Source: JABDJX01 sp039942715 (GTDB lineage Bacteria > Pseudomonadota > Alphaproteobacteria > Rhodobacterales > Rhodobacteraceae). From it: a stretch of DNA of 64,000 nt. The stretch is taken from contig JBDVBY010000007.1 of assembly GCA_039942715.1 (NCBI GenBank), positions 496,001 through 560,000 of the forward strand, read 5' to 3'. The notes under the pieces are model-generated. The model made no database searches, had not been told where the DNA came from, and saw only the letters and a list, made by a program, of their open reading frames with translations. Within the stretch, counting starts at the first letter, position 1. Every line of letters starts with the position of its first letter. Positions 35,777-43,779 of the stretch are shown here, piece by piece. A program made the position numbers and the translations under genes.

Positions 35777-35832
35777 TGAACAATGTTCACATAAAAGCCA
35801 AGCCCAATTTTACCCGATGTACGCCGGGTAAA
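35777..35832. promoter_or_regulatory. Two inverted repeats in the acyltransferase promoter region
   Basis: TGAACAATGTTCA (35777-35789) is a perfect palindrome with a three-base centre, extended by TTA/ACATAA edges. TTTACCCG-8-CGGGTAAA (35809-35832) has perfect eight-base arms. Both lie within 100 bases upstream of the acyltransferase start and look like TetR-type or similar operators. The first also fits the loose MetR pattern, probably by chance. Confidence 0.45.
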
Positions 35833-35893
35833 TCGTCAACAGTAAGGCGGAGTAGGGGCTATTGTTCGCAGTTGGGGCGAGCGATAACCTTGT

Positions 35894-36031
35894 ATGATTG
35901 GTTTTGTTGGATGTCTGCTTTGCGCCCATTTCTACCGAGATTCCACGCAGTTCCAATGTCTGCTGTTGAGCAACTGGCTCGATGATGTTTTCTATACAAT
36001 TACCAAGGCTGTGAGATTTGAGCGCAAATAA
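35894..36031 (+). CDS. 45-residue ORF abutting the ATP-grasp start
   Basis: ATG 35894 to TAA 36029-36031 encodes 45 residues with several Cys, a hydrophobic Leu-rich centre and a basic C-terminus (AVRFERK). The stop is followed directly by the ATG of the ATP-grasp gene at 36032 with no gap. No good ribosome site is visible upstream. It may be a coupled leader, a substrate peptide for the ligase-like gene, or a chance frame in an A/T-rich stretch. Confidence 0.3.
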   Translation: MIGFVGCLLCAHFYRDSTQFQCLLLSNWLDDVFYTITKAVRFERK

Positions 36032-36829
36032 ATGCAGTGGATACTTCAGGATTTTGAGGACACTCGGAAGATGGCTGATGCACTTGATCGGCTGGAAATT
36101 CCGTATGCATGGCACAAAGTTGTTCCGTTTATCGGCGAACTGACACCGGCTCCGACTATCAGCGACCCAAACGCTGTGGTTATGTTCGGTTCATACGCCC
36201 TATGGCGATACGCAAAGGCCAACGACCTGAAGCCGGGCGTCTTCAAGATAAGGCCTTTTGTCCACGAAGCATCGTGGCACCCGTTTCTTCTTAATGGAGC
36301 GGATGCTCTTTTCTTAACACTGCGCGATGTTCCCGAACACCTTCCCGATGACGGGAAGGATTGGTTCTTACGTCCAGTAGATGACAGCAAAGAAGTGCCG
36401 GGAACCGTCAAGTCTACGAGTGAAATCATTGAATTGGCTAACAAGGTATTGGCACTGGAGGAGCACGAAATAACCAAAGGCTCACTGCGTCACGATACAG
36501 AAATGATGCTCGCAAAGCCCGTTCGCATTCTTAAGGAATGGCGGCTTTGGGTTGTCAAAGATGAGGTCGTTACTTTCTCTCTCTACAAAGAAGGCTCACG
36601 CGTCGTTTACCGCCATGAGATTGACAAGGATGCCTTAGAGTTTGCCAATAGGCTAGTTAATGCAAATCCTGACTACGCACCCGCTTATGTTATCGACATA
36701 TGCCGCACGGTCGACGGACTAAAGATGCTGGAAACAAACTGCATCAATGCCGCCGGGTTTTATGAGGCCGACCTGATGAAGCTGGTCTCGTCAATCGAAA
36801 AATTATCGTTTGGCGGCGTTAAAAGCTAA
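36032..36829 (+). CDS. ATP-grasp domain protein (DUF4343 / R2K-like)
   Basis: This 265-residue protein has ATP-grasp features seen in the DUF4343 (R2K clade) group: FKIRPFVHE (71-79), WFLRPVDDSKEV (111-122), EWRLWVVKDEVV (169-180), and a metal-binding end DICRT...ETNCINAAGFY (222-244). The group is predicted to form peptide-amide bonds; members occur in phages and conflict-type loci, but none has a firmly known reaction that I can name. The gene uses more A/T-rich codons than its neighbours and lies between core genes, which suggests recent transfer. Translation may be coupled to the 45-codon ORF just upstream. Confidence 0.75.
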   Translation: MQWILQDFEDTRKMADALDRLEIPYAWHKVVPFIGELTPAPTISDPNAVVMFGSYALWRYAKANDLKPGVFKIRPFVHEASWHPFLLNGADALFLTLRDVPEHLPDDGKDWFLRPVDDSKEVPGTVKSTSEIIELANKVLALEEHEITKGSLRHDTEMMLAKPVRILKEWRLWVVKDEVVTFSLYKEGSRVVYRHEIDKDALEFANRLVNANPDYAPAYVIDICRTVDGLKMLETNCINAAGFYEADLMKLVSSIEKLSFGGVKS

Positions 36830-36888
36830 TATTCGTCCAAGTGCAGCGAAAGCCAACTTCGTCCCTCAAAGCGGATCGTTTCTGCTCT

Positions 36889-38046
36889 CTATGCGCCTCT
36901 TGCATCCATCGCCGCTGCAAACCGTTCGAACAGATAATAGCTGTCCATTGGACCCGGACTGGCTTCGGGGTGGTATTGCACCGAGAAGACCGGGCGATCT
37001 TCCAGACGAATGCCGCAGTTTGAGCCGTCAAACAGCGATACGTGGGTTTCTTTGACCCCGGCAGGCAGGGTTTGGCTGTCGACGGTAAAGCCGTGGTTCA
37101 TCGAGGTGATCTCGACCTTGCCGGTTTCCATGTCCTTCACCGGATGGTTCGCACCGTGGTGTCCGTGGTTCATCTTGACTGTCTTGGCCCCAAGCGCGAG
37201 GGCCAGCATCTGGTGCCCTAGGCAAATGCCAAACACTGGGATGTCGGACGCCTCAAGCACCCCTTTGATCATCGGCACAGCATATGCACCAGTTGCCGCC
37301 GGGTCGCCGGGGCCGTTTGAGAGAAACACGCCATCGGGATTGAGCGCCATCACATCTTCAGTGGTGGCGGTGGCCGGCAGAACCGTCACATCGCAACCCG
37401 CACTGGCAAGGCAACGCAGGATGTTGCGCTTCGCACCATAGTCAATCGCGACGACTTTATGCTTGGGAGCCGTCTGGCGCACATACCCTTCGGGCCATGC
37501 CCACCGCATTTCATCCCAGCTGTAGGACTGCGCACAGGTCACGTCTTTGGCCAGATCAAGGCCTTCAAGCCCCGAAAAACCGCGCGCGGCTTTCACCAGC
37601 GCTTCAATATCAAAGTTGCCCTCTGGGTCGTGCGCCATTGCCACATGCGGCGCACCTTGCTGGCGGATTGCACGGGTCAGGCGGCGGGTATCAATGCCAC
37701 CAACGCCAATGCGCCCACGCCGCGCAAGCCACGGTCCAAGCTCATCAGTTGAGCGCCAGTTGGACGGCCCGGTCGGATCCCATTTCACCACCAGCCCCTC
37801 GGCCACCGGATCAACGGTTTCATCGTCTTGCGGGTTCACACCCGTGTTGCCAATATGCGGGAAGGTAAAAGTCACGATCTGGCCCGCATAAGACGGGTCC
37901 GTCATGATCTCCTGATAGCCGGTCATCGCGGTGTTAAAGCAAAGCTCGGCCACTTTGTTGCCGGTCGCTCCAAACCCTTTGCCATAGAAAATCGTGCCAT
38001 CTGCAAGGGCAAGGCAGGCGGTTGGTTTGGGTGTGGCATCCGACAT
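36889..38046 (-). CDS. carA: Carbamoyl-phosphate synthase small subunit
   Basis: CarA is the glutaminase that feeds ammonia to CarB for arginine and pyrimidine synthesis. The 385-residue protein has an N-terminal CPSase small-chain domain (about 1-150) and a class I GATase domain with the nucleophile Cys 275 in GICLGHQM and HPEASPGP as the catalytic His-Glu. The ATG at 38046 is chosen over a TTG at 38064. carB is not in the window. The gene is convergent with the ATP-grasp gene. Confidence 0.96.
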   Translation of the reverse strand: MSDATPKPTACLALADGTIFYGKGFGATGNKVAELCFNTAMTGYQEIMTDPSYAGQIVTFTFPHIGNTGVNPQDDETVDPVAEGLVVKWDPTGPSNWRSTDELGPWLARRGRIGVGGIDTRRLTRAIRQQGAPHVAMAHDPEGNFDIEALVKAARGFSGLEGLDLAKDVTCAQSYSWDEMRWAWPEGYVRQTAPKHKVVAIDYGAKRNILRCLASAGCDVTVLPATATTEDVMALNPDGVFLSNGPGDPAATGAYAVPMIKGVLEASDIPVFGICLGHQMLALALGAKTVKMNHGHHGANHPVKDMETGKVEITSMNHGFTVDSQTLPAGVKETHVSLFDGSNCGIRLEDRPVFSVQYHPEASPGPMDSYYLFERFAAAMDARGA

Positions 38047-38125
38047 CTGAGCGCTTCCGAGCAATGGAGGTAAACGGTCGTGGGTGTAGGATGCGGGGCA
38101 GGGGTGGTCAAGGTGGAAAAGGGGG

Positions 38126-39640
38126 TTAGCGCGTGTTGGTTTGCTCGATCTGGTAGGTCAGGTGCGCTGCTTGCAGGAGAGGCAGGTAGGCGCGAGTTTC
38201 AAGCGCGTATGTGGCCAAATCTGGCCGGACCGCCTCTGTCAGCGCCGTGTCCTCTAAACGGTGCGCAGCCATCAACAGGAACGTATAAAACCAGATGTGC
38301 GCATTGGCATCGCTCTGGGGCGGCTGGTCGAGAATATCCCAGGCTGCCTTTCGCGCAATCTCGTGTTCTGCCGCGCTGCGCTTGGCAAGCGACAGGCTCA
38401 AGGCGACCTTCCCTTTTAACACCGCCAAATCAGGACGGGTCAGGGTCTCATGGGCGATCTTATAAAGAGCATCGAAAACGCCCGGTGGTAGATCACTGCG
38501 CAGGGCCAATTGCCAGCTTCTGATAGCATCGTTAGAGGCTGCGATGGCTGTTGCCGCCGCCTCAACATCGCCGATTTGTGCATACCGTCGGCCAACACCT
38601 TGGCCCAAAAGCCCGTGGGGATCACTCGCAGAGCGGTCTGAAAGGCTATTTCTGATCGCGTCCAAATGGGCGCGGATCAATGGCGTCGGTGCTTGGATTG
38701 CAATGAGGCAGCGAACCAGCATCATCTTGTCATCAGCCGTGCTGGTATTGGCGTCTTGCATAACCGCTTCGAAATCCTTCGTGGCTCGCTTTGCAAACTC
38801 CATATGCTTCAATTCAGCCGCCAGGACTATGACGTCCATCATGTTCGGGCTCGCAGTCTTCCGGTGCTCCAGCTTTGCGATGTCAAAAGCGCTTCGCAAG
38901 AATATCTCTGCACGATCGCGGTCACTCTCAGCACGTGCCAAGCGTTTGAAGGTCCAAAAGTCCAGATCGCCACGACTTTGAAAAACCTCAAGCGCTGTTT
39001 GTGTTCCGATCAATTTGATCATTCCGTAAGGCACAAAAGGAGGATCGCCCGGTTCATCGATAATGCTGAGAAATAGGTGCTTTGCGGCCTCGGCCTCGCC
39101 CACGCGCTGTAGCATATTTGCGGCGGCAACCTTTTGCTGTTTGGTTAGATCCGAGCGATTTGCATAGTCCTCGATAAGAGCCAATCTGTGTGGATCTCGT
39201 GTTGTCTCGAAGGTGATTGAAGGGTGTTGAAATTGAAGGCGCGCGATCTGGCGATAGGCAGCTTGTATCGTCTCGCCTGACGCACCTTTGGTCGCGACCT
39301 CATAGCTTTGGCCTGCAAGAAGCGCCTGTTGCACGCGATAGGTCGCCATTTGGTGATCCGCCTCTAGACGTGCCGCCTCCTCTGACCAGCCGTTCACGCG
39401 ATATATGTGAAACGTCAGCGCGTCGGCTTCCTCAAAGCGCCCCATCTGGGCCAACATCTCCGCGGCGCCCTTTTTTGTGGAGAGTTTTTCCTGCGCCATG
39501 GCAATCGCCAGCCCAATATCTGCCAAGCACTGCGACGTCGGCGCGGCCTTACACGCCTCCACATCGGCTTCCGCAACGTCAGCGAAAAGCGGCGCGGTAC
39601 TTAGAAAAAGCAGCCCAAGGGCTTTGAAAATGGCTTTCAT
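38126..39640 (-). CDS. Secreted helical-repeat (TPR-like) protein, function unknown
   Basis: The 504-residue protein begins with a signal peptide (MKAIFKALGLLFLSTAPLFA, cleavage about residue 20), followed by Ala/Leu/Arg-rich helix pairs without a catalytic motif; segments such as AEMLAQMGRFEEADAL and LARAESDRDRAEIFLRSAFDIA are TPR/Sel1-like. It would act in the periplasm, probably as a scaffold. It lies on the minus strand, 79 bases upstream of carA, and is divergent from yqeY. I do not recognise a named family. Confidence 0.7.
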   Translation of the reverse strand: MKAIFKALGLLFLSTAPLFADVAEADVEACKAAPTSQCLADIGLAIAMAQEKLSTKKGAAEMLAQMGRFEEADALTFHIYRVNGWSEEAARLEADHQMATYRVQQALLAGQSYEVATKGASGETIQAAYRQIARLQFQHPSITFETTRDPHRLALIEDYANRSDLTKQQKVAAANMLQRVGEAEAAKHLFLSIIDEPGDPPFVPYGMIKLIGTQTALEVFQSRGDLDFWTFKRLARAESDRDRAEIFLRSAFDIAKLEHRKTASPNMMDVIVLAAELKHMEFAKRATKDFEAVMQDANTSTADDKMMLVRCLIAIQAPTPLIRAHLDAIRNSLSDRSASDPHGLLGQGVGRRYAQIGDVEAAATAIAASNDAIRSWQLALRSDLPPGVFDALYKIAHETLTRPDLAVLKGKVALSLSLAKRSAAEHEIARKAAWDILDQPPQSDANAHIWFYTFLLMAAHRLEDTALTEAVRPDLATYALETRAYLPLLQAAHLTYQIEQTNTR

Positions 39641-39797
39641 CGAAATTTCCACAGGTTACGGCGTGGTTGGTTTCAGTTTGCCCCTTAAAATACGGCCAAA
39701 TTTGCCCAATTCTGCGGTTTATCTGCACCGTTAACCTGCTGTTGCGGGGGGGATGGGGCTTCTGTATGGTGCGGCTCTTGTTCAGGGATGAGGCGAG

Positions 39798-40268
39798 ATG
39801 GGACTGCGAGAGAAACTCACCGAAGAGATGAAGACGGCGATGCGCGAGAAAGAAGCGCTGCGCCTGTCAACGTTGCGGCTGATCAATGCTGCGATCAAGG
39901 ATCGGGACATCGCCAAGCGGGGCGAGGGCGGCGATGGCGCGGATAGCGGCGTTGGCGACGATGAAATCCTGCAAATCCTTGGAAAGATGGTCAAACAGCG
40001 CCAGGAATCAGCGCGCGCTTATGAAGAAGGCGGACGCCTAGAGTTGGCCGAACAGGAACTGGCCGAAATTAAGGTGATCGAAGATTACCTGCCGCGCCAG
40101 TTGGACGAGGCTGAAACCGAAGCGGCGATTGAAGCGGCGATAGATGCCTCAGGCGCCGACAGCATCCGCGATATGGGCAAAGTGATGGGCGAACTGAAAT
40201 CGCGCTACACGGGGCAGATGGATTTCGGCAAGGTTGGCCCACGGGTCAAATCGCGTCTTGTGTCCTAA
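39798..40268 (+). CDS. GatB/YqeY domain protein
   Basis: The 156-residue protein is a stand-alone YqeY domain: MREKEALRLSTLRLINAAIK near the N-terminus, LGKMVKQRQESARAYEEGGR in the middle and the C-terminal IRDMGKVMGELKSRYTGQMD, which matches the tRNA-interacting tail of GatB. YqeY is thought to act on tRNA or amidotransferase reactions, but its role is unsettled. Its 3' end faces DUF2244 with four bases between stops. Confidence 0.92.
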   Translation: MGLREKLTEEMKTAMREKEALRLSTLRLINAAIKDRDIAKRGEGGDGADSGVGDDEILQILGKMVKQRQESARAYEEGGRLELAEQELAEIKVIEDYLPRQLDEAETEAAIEAAIDASGADSIRDMGKVMGELKSRYTGQMDFGKVGPRVKSRLVS

Positions 40269-40272
40269 GCGA

Positions 40273-40752
40273 TCACGCGGCGTTTAAGGCGCCGCGTAAT
40301 TCGTCATAAAGGGCGGCCCGTTCTTCGGGCGTCAGGAATGACCCAATCTCAACCTCGCGCCCGTTACCTTGCAATGTCAGGTAGTTCTCAACCGGACCAT
40401 CGCGGCGCAAATTGACCTGCACCCAAAACGGGTTGGCCTCCCAGTCTTTGGCCTCTCCTTTGTGGGGCACATGCTCCAACCGCACCATATCAGGCGTGAC
40501 AGTCAGAGCTTCGTGCATGGTGCGCTGGTTCTGATTGGCGGTTACCGCACGCCACACGCCCCCGAGGGCGGCGGCAAAGAACACCATCAGCACCCACACC
40601 ACAGGAGAGCCCAACACCGCCAGCAAAGGCAGTGTCAGCATCACAGCAGTGATCCCAATAAACCACGCAAATCCTGCTTGCGTCATCGACTGATGCGGCC
40701 ACAGGCGGAGGGATTGGGTGGGGGGTGTTTCAGAGGTCCATTGATAGGGCAT
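40273..40752 (-). CDS. DUF2244 membrane protein
   Basis: The 159-residue protein has two adjacent hydrophobic spans (about 28-70) after a short Pro/Trp-containing N-terminus, and a beta-rich soluble tail with VQVNLRRDG and EVEIGSFLTPEERAALYDELRGAL, the DUF2244 end. The function is unknown, but the family commonly sits beside ctaD and other oxidase genes, as here (ctaD is 116 bases away, same strand). Confidence 0.87.
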   Translation of the reverse strand: MPYQWTSETPPTQSLRLWPHQSMTQAGFAWFIGITAVMLTLPLLAVLGSPVVWVLMVFFAAALGGVWRAVTANQNQRTMHEALTVTPDMVRLEHVPHKGEAKDWEANPFWVQVNLRRDGPVENYLTLQGNGREVEIGSFLTPEERAALYDELRGALNAA

Positions 40753-40816
40753 GTCGGAAATTTAGGAGGCCCACCCATACGCGGCAAGGAAGAGATTGTC
40801 GCAGGGGCTGATGCAA

Positions 40817-40846
40817 ATGAAAAAAGGCCCCGAAACCGGGGCCTTT
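40817..40846 (-). terminator. Rho-independent terminator downstream of ctaD
   Basis: The stem AAGGCCCCG/CGGGGCCTT (40824-40845) with loop AAAC is followed on the minus strand by a run of T residues. It lies 23 bases after the ctaD stop, which separates ctaD from DUF2244. Confidence 0.88.
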
Positions 40847-40868
40847 CTCGTGTCGGATTATAGCAACG

Positions 40869-42575
40869 CTATTCCGTCAGCTTTTTCTCTATCCGCTCAG
40901 CGCGGGGATGTTCGCCGTCTTGCCAATCCCACATGTCGCGCGTTGGCAACGTCTCAAACGTGTGCTCTGGCGGTGGGTTTGGAAGCGTCCATTCCAGCGT
41001 ATCTGCATAGTCATTCCAGTAGCTTTCTTCGGTCACGCGCTTACCGGCAAAGATTGTGTAGAACACAATACCGATAAACAGCAGGAACGAAGCAAACGAC
41101 AGGAACGCACCCCAAGAGGAGATTTCGTTCCAGTAAGCATACGCTTCTGGATAGTCGATATAGCGACGCGGCATGCCTTGGCGACCCAGGAAGTGCTGTG
41201 GGAAGAAGGTAAGGTTCGCACCGATAAAGAACGTCCAGAACTGAACCTTGCCAAGCGTCTCAGGGTACTGACGCCCCGACATCTTGCCGATCCAGTAATA
41301 GACCCCTGCAAAGATACAGAACACCGCTCCAAGGCTCATCACATAGTGGAAGTGCGCCACAACATAGTAGGTGTCGTGATAGGCGCGGTCGATTCCAGCC
41401 TGTGACAGAACGATGCCAGTGACACCACCAAGGGTGAAGAGGAACAAGAAACCGAACGCATAAAGCATCGGCGTTTTGAACTCGATCGAGCCACCCCACA
41501 TCGTCGCAATCCACGAAAAGATCTTAACACCCGTCGGCACCGCAATCACCATGGTCGCCAGCATAAAGTAGGTCTGCTGCGTAAGGCTCATACCAACCGT
41601 GTACATGTGGTGCGCCCACACGACAAAGCCCAGTGCGCCAATCGCGATCAGCGCCCAAACCATTGGCATGTAGCCAAAGATCGGCTTGCGGCTAAAGGTC
41701 GAGATCACGTGACTGATGATACCAAAACCCGGCAGCACAACGATGTAAACTTCGGGGTGTCCAAAGAACCACAAAATGTGCTGATAGAGGACTGGATCAC
41801 CGCCCCCGCTTGGATCAAAGAACGTCGTTCCAAAGTTACGATCTGTCAAAAGCATGGTGATCGCGCCTGCCAAAACAGGCAGTGCCAGAAGGATCAACCA
41901 AGCGGTGACAAAGATCGACCATGCAAACAGTGGCACTTTAAACAGGGTCATCCCCGGTGCGCGCATGTTCAAAAAGGTCGTGATCATATTGATCGCACCA
42001 AGGATCGAAGATGCGCCAGAGAGGTGCACCGCGAAGATCGCAAGGTCCATCGACCAGCCCTGTTCAGACGTCGATAGCGGTGGGTACAAGACCCAGCCCA
42101 CGCCCGAGCCTAGCTGACCGTTCCCGCCAGGCGACACCACAGACGCAATCGCAAGCGACGTACCAGCCACATAAAGCCAATATGACAGGTTATTCATCCG
42201 CGGGAACGCCATGTCCGGCGCACCAATGTGCAACGGCATGAAATAGTTACCAAATCCGCCGAAAAGGGCGGGGATCACAACGAAGAACATCATCAGGATG
42301 CCGTGCGCTGTAACGATAACGTTCCACAAATGTCCATTTGGCGCACATGTGCCGTCGGCGATCATCCGAGCGCCTTCCATGCACATGTACTGAACACCGG
42401 GGTCTTTCAGCTCCATCCGCATGTAAACGGTGAAGGCTACGGCGACAAAGCCGGCAAAGCCCGAAGTGAACAGGTAGAGAATTCCGATATCTTTATGGTT
42501 TGTGGACATAAACCAGCGGGTAAAGAACCCGCGTTCGTCGTGTCCGTCATGCCCGTGAGCGGCGGCGTCGGCCAT
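40869..42575 (-). CDS. ctaD: Cytochrome c oxidase subunit I (aa3 type)
   Basis: The catalytic subunit of the terminal oxidase, with 12 spans over 568 residues, carries the low-spin haem a and haem a3/CuB sites: [27 protein letters not shown], the histidine pair ([10 protein letters not shown]) and the residues of the D- and K-channels. GGAGG precedes the ATG. In this group subunit I is encoded apart from ctaC-ctaB-ctaE, consistent with its isolation here. It depends on haem from the hemA pathway. Confidence 0.97.
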   Translation of the reverse strand: MADAAAHGHDGHDERGFFTRWFMSTNHKDIGILYLFTSGFAGFVAVAFTVYMRMELKDPGVQYMCMEGARMIADGTCAPNGHLWNVIVTAHGILMMFFVVIPALFGGFGNYFMPLHIGAPDMAFPRMNNLSYWLYVAGTSLAIASVVSPGGNGQLGSGVGWVLYPPLSTSEQGWSMDLAIFAVHLSGASSILGAINMITTFLNMRAPGMTLFKVPLFAWSIFVTAWLILLALPVLAGAITMLLTDRNFGTTFFDPSGGGDPVLYQHILWFFGHPEVYIVVLPGFGIISHVISTFSRKPIFGYMPMVWALIAIGALGFVVWAHHMYTVGMSLTQQTYFMLATMVIAVPTGVKIFSWIATMWGGSIEFKTPMLYAFGFLFLFTLGGVTGIVLSQAGIDRAYHDTYYVVAHFHYVMSLGAVFCIFAGVYYWIGKMSGRQYPETLGKVQFWTFFIGANLTFFPQHFLGRQGMPRRYIDYPEAYAYWNEISSWGAFLSFASFLLFIGIVFYTIFAGKRVTEESYWNDYADTLEWTLPNPPPEHTFETLPTRDMWDWQDGEHPRAERIEKKLTE

Positions 42576-43086
42576 TCAAGTGCCTCCTGAAGTGTTCGCA
42601 CATATTATTACAGCACACGAACAAGCGTCGCGCACCTTTGGGTTCTTTTAGGCAGATGCACCGCGCGGTTCAATGCTCGATACGGGGTTTGGGCGGGTAA
42701 AATTGTCTCAGGGGGCAGGCAATCTAAAGGTTCTATTAAACGTGGCGCCATTATTGCCTCGAAAATATCCGAGTCTCTCTCGCATTTTCGGAAATGCGCT
42801 TTCGCTCCCGCAAATGTGCTGATCGTATTAGAAGTCTGGAAGAGCCGCGCCCCTTCAGTTGATTGGTCCCGAAAGGGGCGCAAAACAAAGGATAAAAACT
42901 ACCCGCCCGACAAATCGATCATGGTGTTAGGAAACTCTGGGTTACTCGCTCTAGTATCCTCAAGGAACGCGAGGTTCTCGGAAAACAACGCGTCCATCAC
43001 CTGATCGTATCCAACAATTGCGACTGAATCTAAGGGATCAAGCTCGGATGACGATGTCTCCACGTTGGATCAAAAGCAGATCACCC
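42576..43086. other. 511-base gap: ctaD promoter region, one stem-loop and one weak short ORF
   Basis: No gene of ordinary size is supported. A stem GCGCCCCTT/AAGGGGCGC (42847-42855 with 42873-42881) has a 17-base loop and no flanking T-run on either strand. A short minus-strand frame (42899-43063) is listed separately. A 91-residue minus frame from a TTG (42608-42883) has no coding character and is left out. Confidence 0.6.
42899..43063 (-). CDS. Possible 54-residue small acidic protein downstream of eda
   Basis: A GTG-initiated frame gives an acidic protein with a plausible mix of residues (SSSELDPLDSVAIVGYDQVM, then EFPNTMIDLSGG). It starts 23 bases after the eda stop on the same strand and ends 17 bases before a strong stem-loop, which would suit the tail of the edd-eda transcript. 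No clear ribosome site is visible and I do not recognise the family; it may also be a remnant of a truncated gene. Confidence 0.3.
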   Translation of the reverse strand: METSSSELDPLDSVAIVGYDQVMDALFSENLAFLEDTRASNPEFPNTMIDLSGG

Positions 43087-43728
43087 TTAGCGCTGCAGGC
43101 CAGCTGCCTCGCGCGCCAGTTCTTCAATCCGTGCCCAATCCCCTGCATCAACGGCATCGCTCGGCGCAACCCAAGACCCACCAACACAAACCGTGTTCGA
43201 CAAGCCCAGATAGCTAGGTGCATTTGCAAGGTTCACACCGCCCGTTGGGCAGAAGCGCACCTGCGGGATGGGCGCACCGATGGCCTTAAGCGCGGGAACG
43301 CCGCCATTGGCTTCGGCAGGGAAGAATTTCTGAATGGTGTAGCCGCGCTCTAACAGATTCATCGCTTCTGACGCTGTCGCGGCACCGGGCAGGACTGGCA
43401 GGTCAGCATCTTCGCAGGCGTCCAAAATCCGATCTGTCGCACCGGGCGAGACGCCAAATGTCGCACCGGCCTCTTTAGCGGCAAGCACGTCCGCAGGTGT
43501 CAGCAACGTACCCGCGCCAACAACACCGCCTGCAACAGACGCCATCTCGCGGATCACATCCAACGCGGCGGGCGTGCGCAAAGTCACTTCCAGCGCGGGC
43601 AAACCGCCCGCGACCAATGCCTGTGCCAGTCCTTTGGCCTGAGCGGCGTCTTTCACCGTCAATACAGGTACCACGGGGGCCAGCGCGCAAATTTCAGCGC
43701 TGCGTTTGGAAATCTCTTGCGGGGTCAT
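43087..43728 (-). CDS. eda: 2-keto-3-deoxy-6-phosphogluconate aldolase
   Basis: The aldolase cleaves KDPG to pyruvate and glyceraldehyde-3-phosphate. The 213-residue TIM-barrel has the catalytic Glu 47 (LEVTLRT) and the Schiff-base Lys 134 (TIQKFFPAE). AGGAG precedes the ATG at 43728; a longer frame to 43779 overlaps the end of edd and is not needed. It lies directly after edd, with 51 bases between. Confidence 0.96.
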   Translation of the reverse strand: MTPQEISKRSAEICALAPVVPVLTVKDAAQAKGLAQALVAGGLPALEVTLRTPAALDVIREMASVAGGVVGAGTLLTPADVLAAKEAGATFGVSPGATDRILDACEDADLPVLPGAATASEAMNLLERGYTIQKFFPAEANGGVPALKAIGAPIPQVRFCPTGGVNLANAPSYLGLSNTVCVGGSWVAPSDAVDAGDWARIEELAREAAGLQR

Positions 43729-43779
43729 AGCGGGGCTCCTTTTGAGCGGCGGTGTGGCTTGAACGAACGAAAAAGGCAA

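Noticed and set aside
42608..42883. 91-residue minus-strand frame upstream of ctaD
   Set aside because: TTG start, no ribosome site, and it overlaps the ctaD promoter region and a stem-loop.
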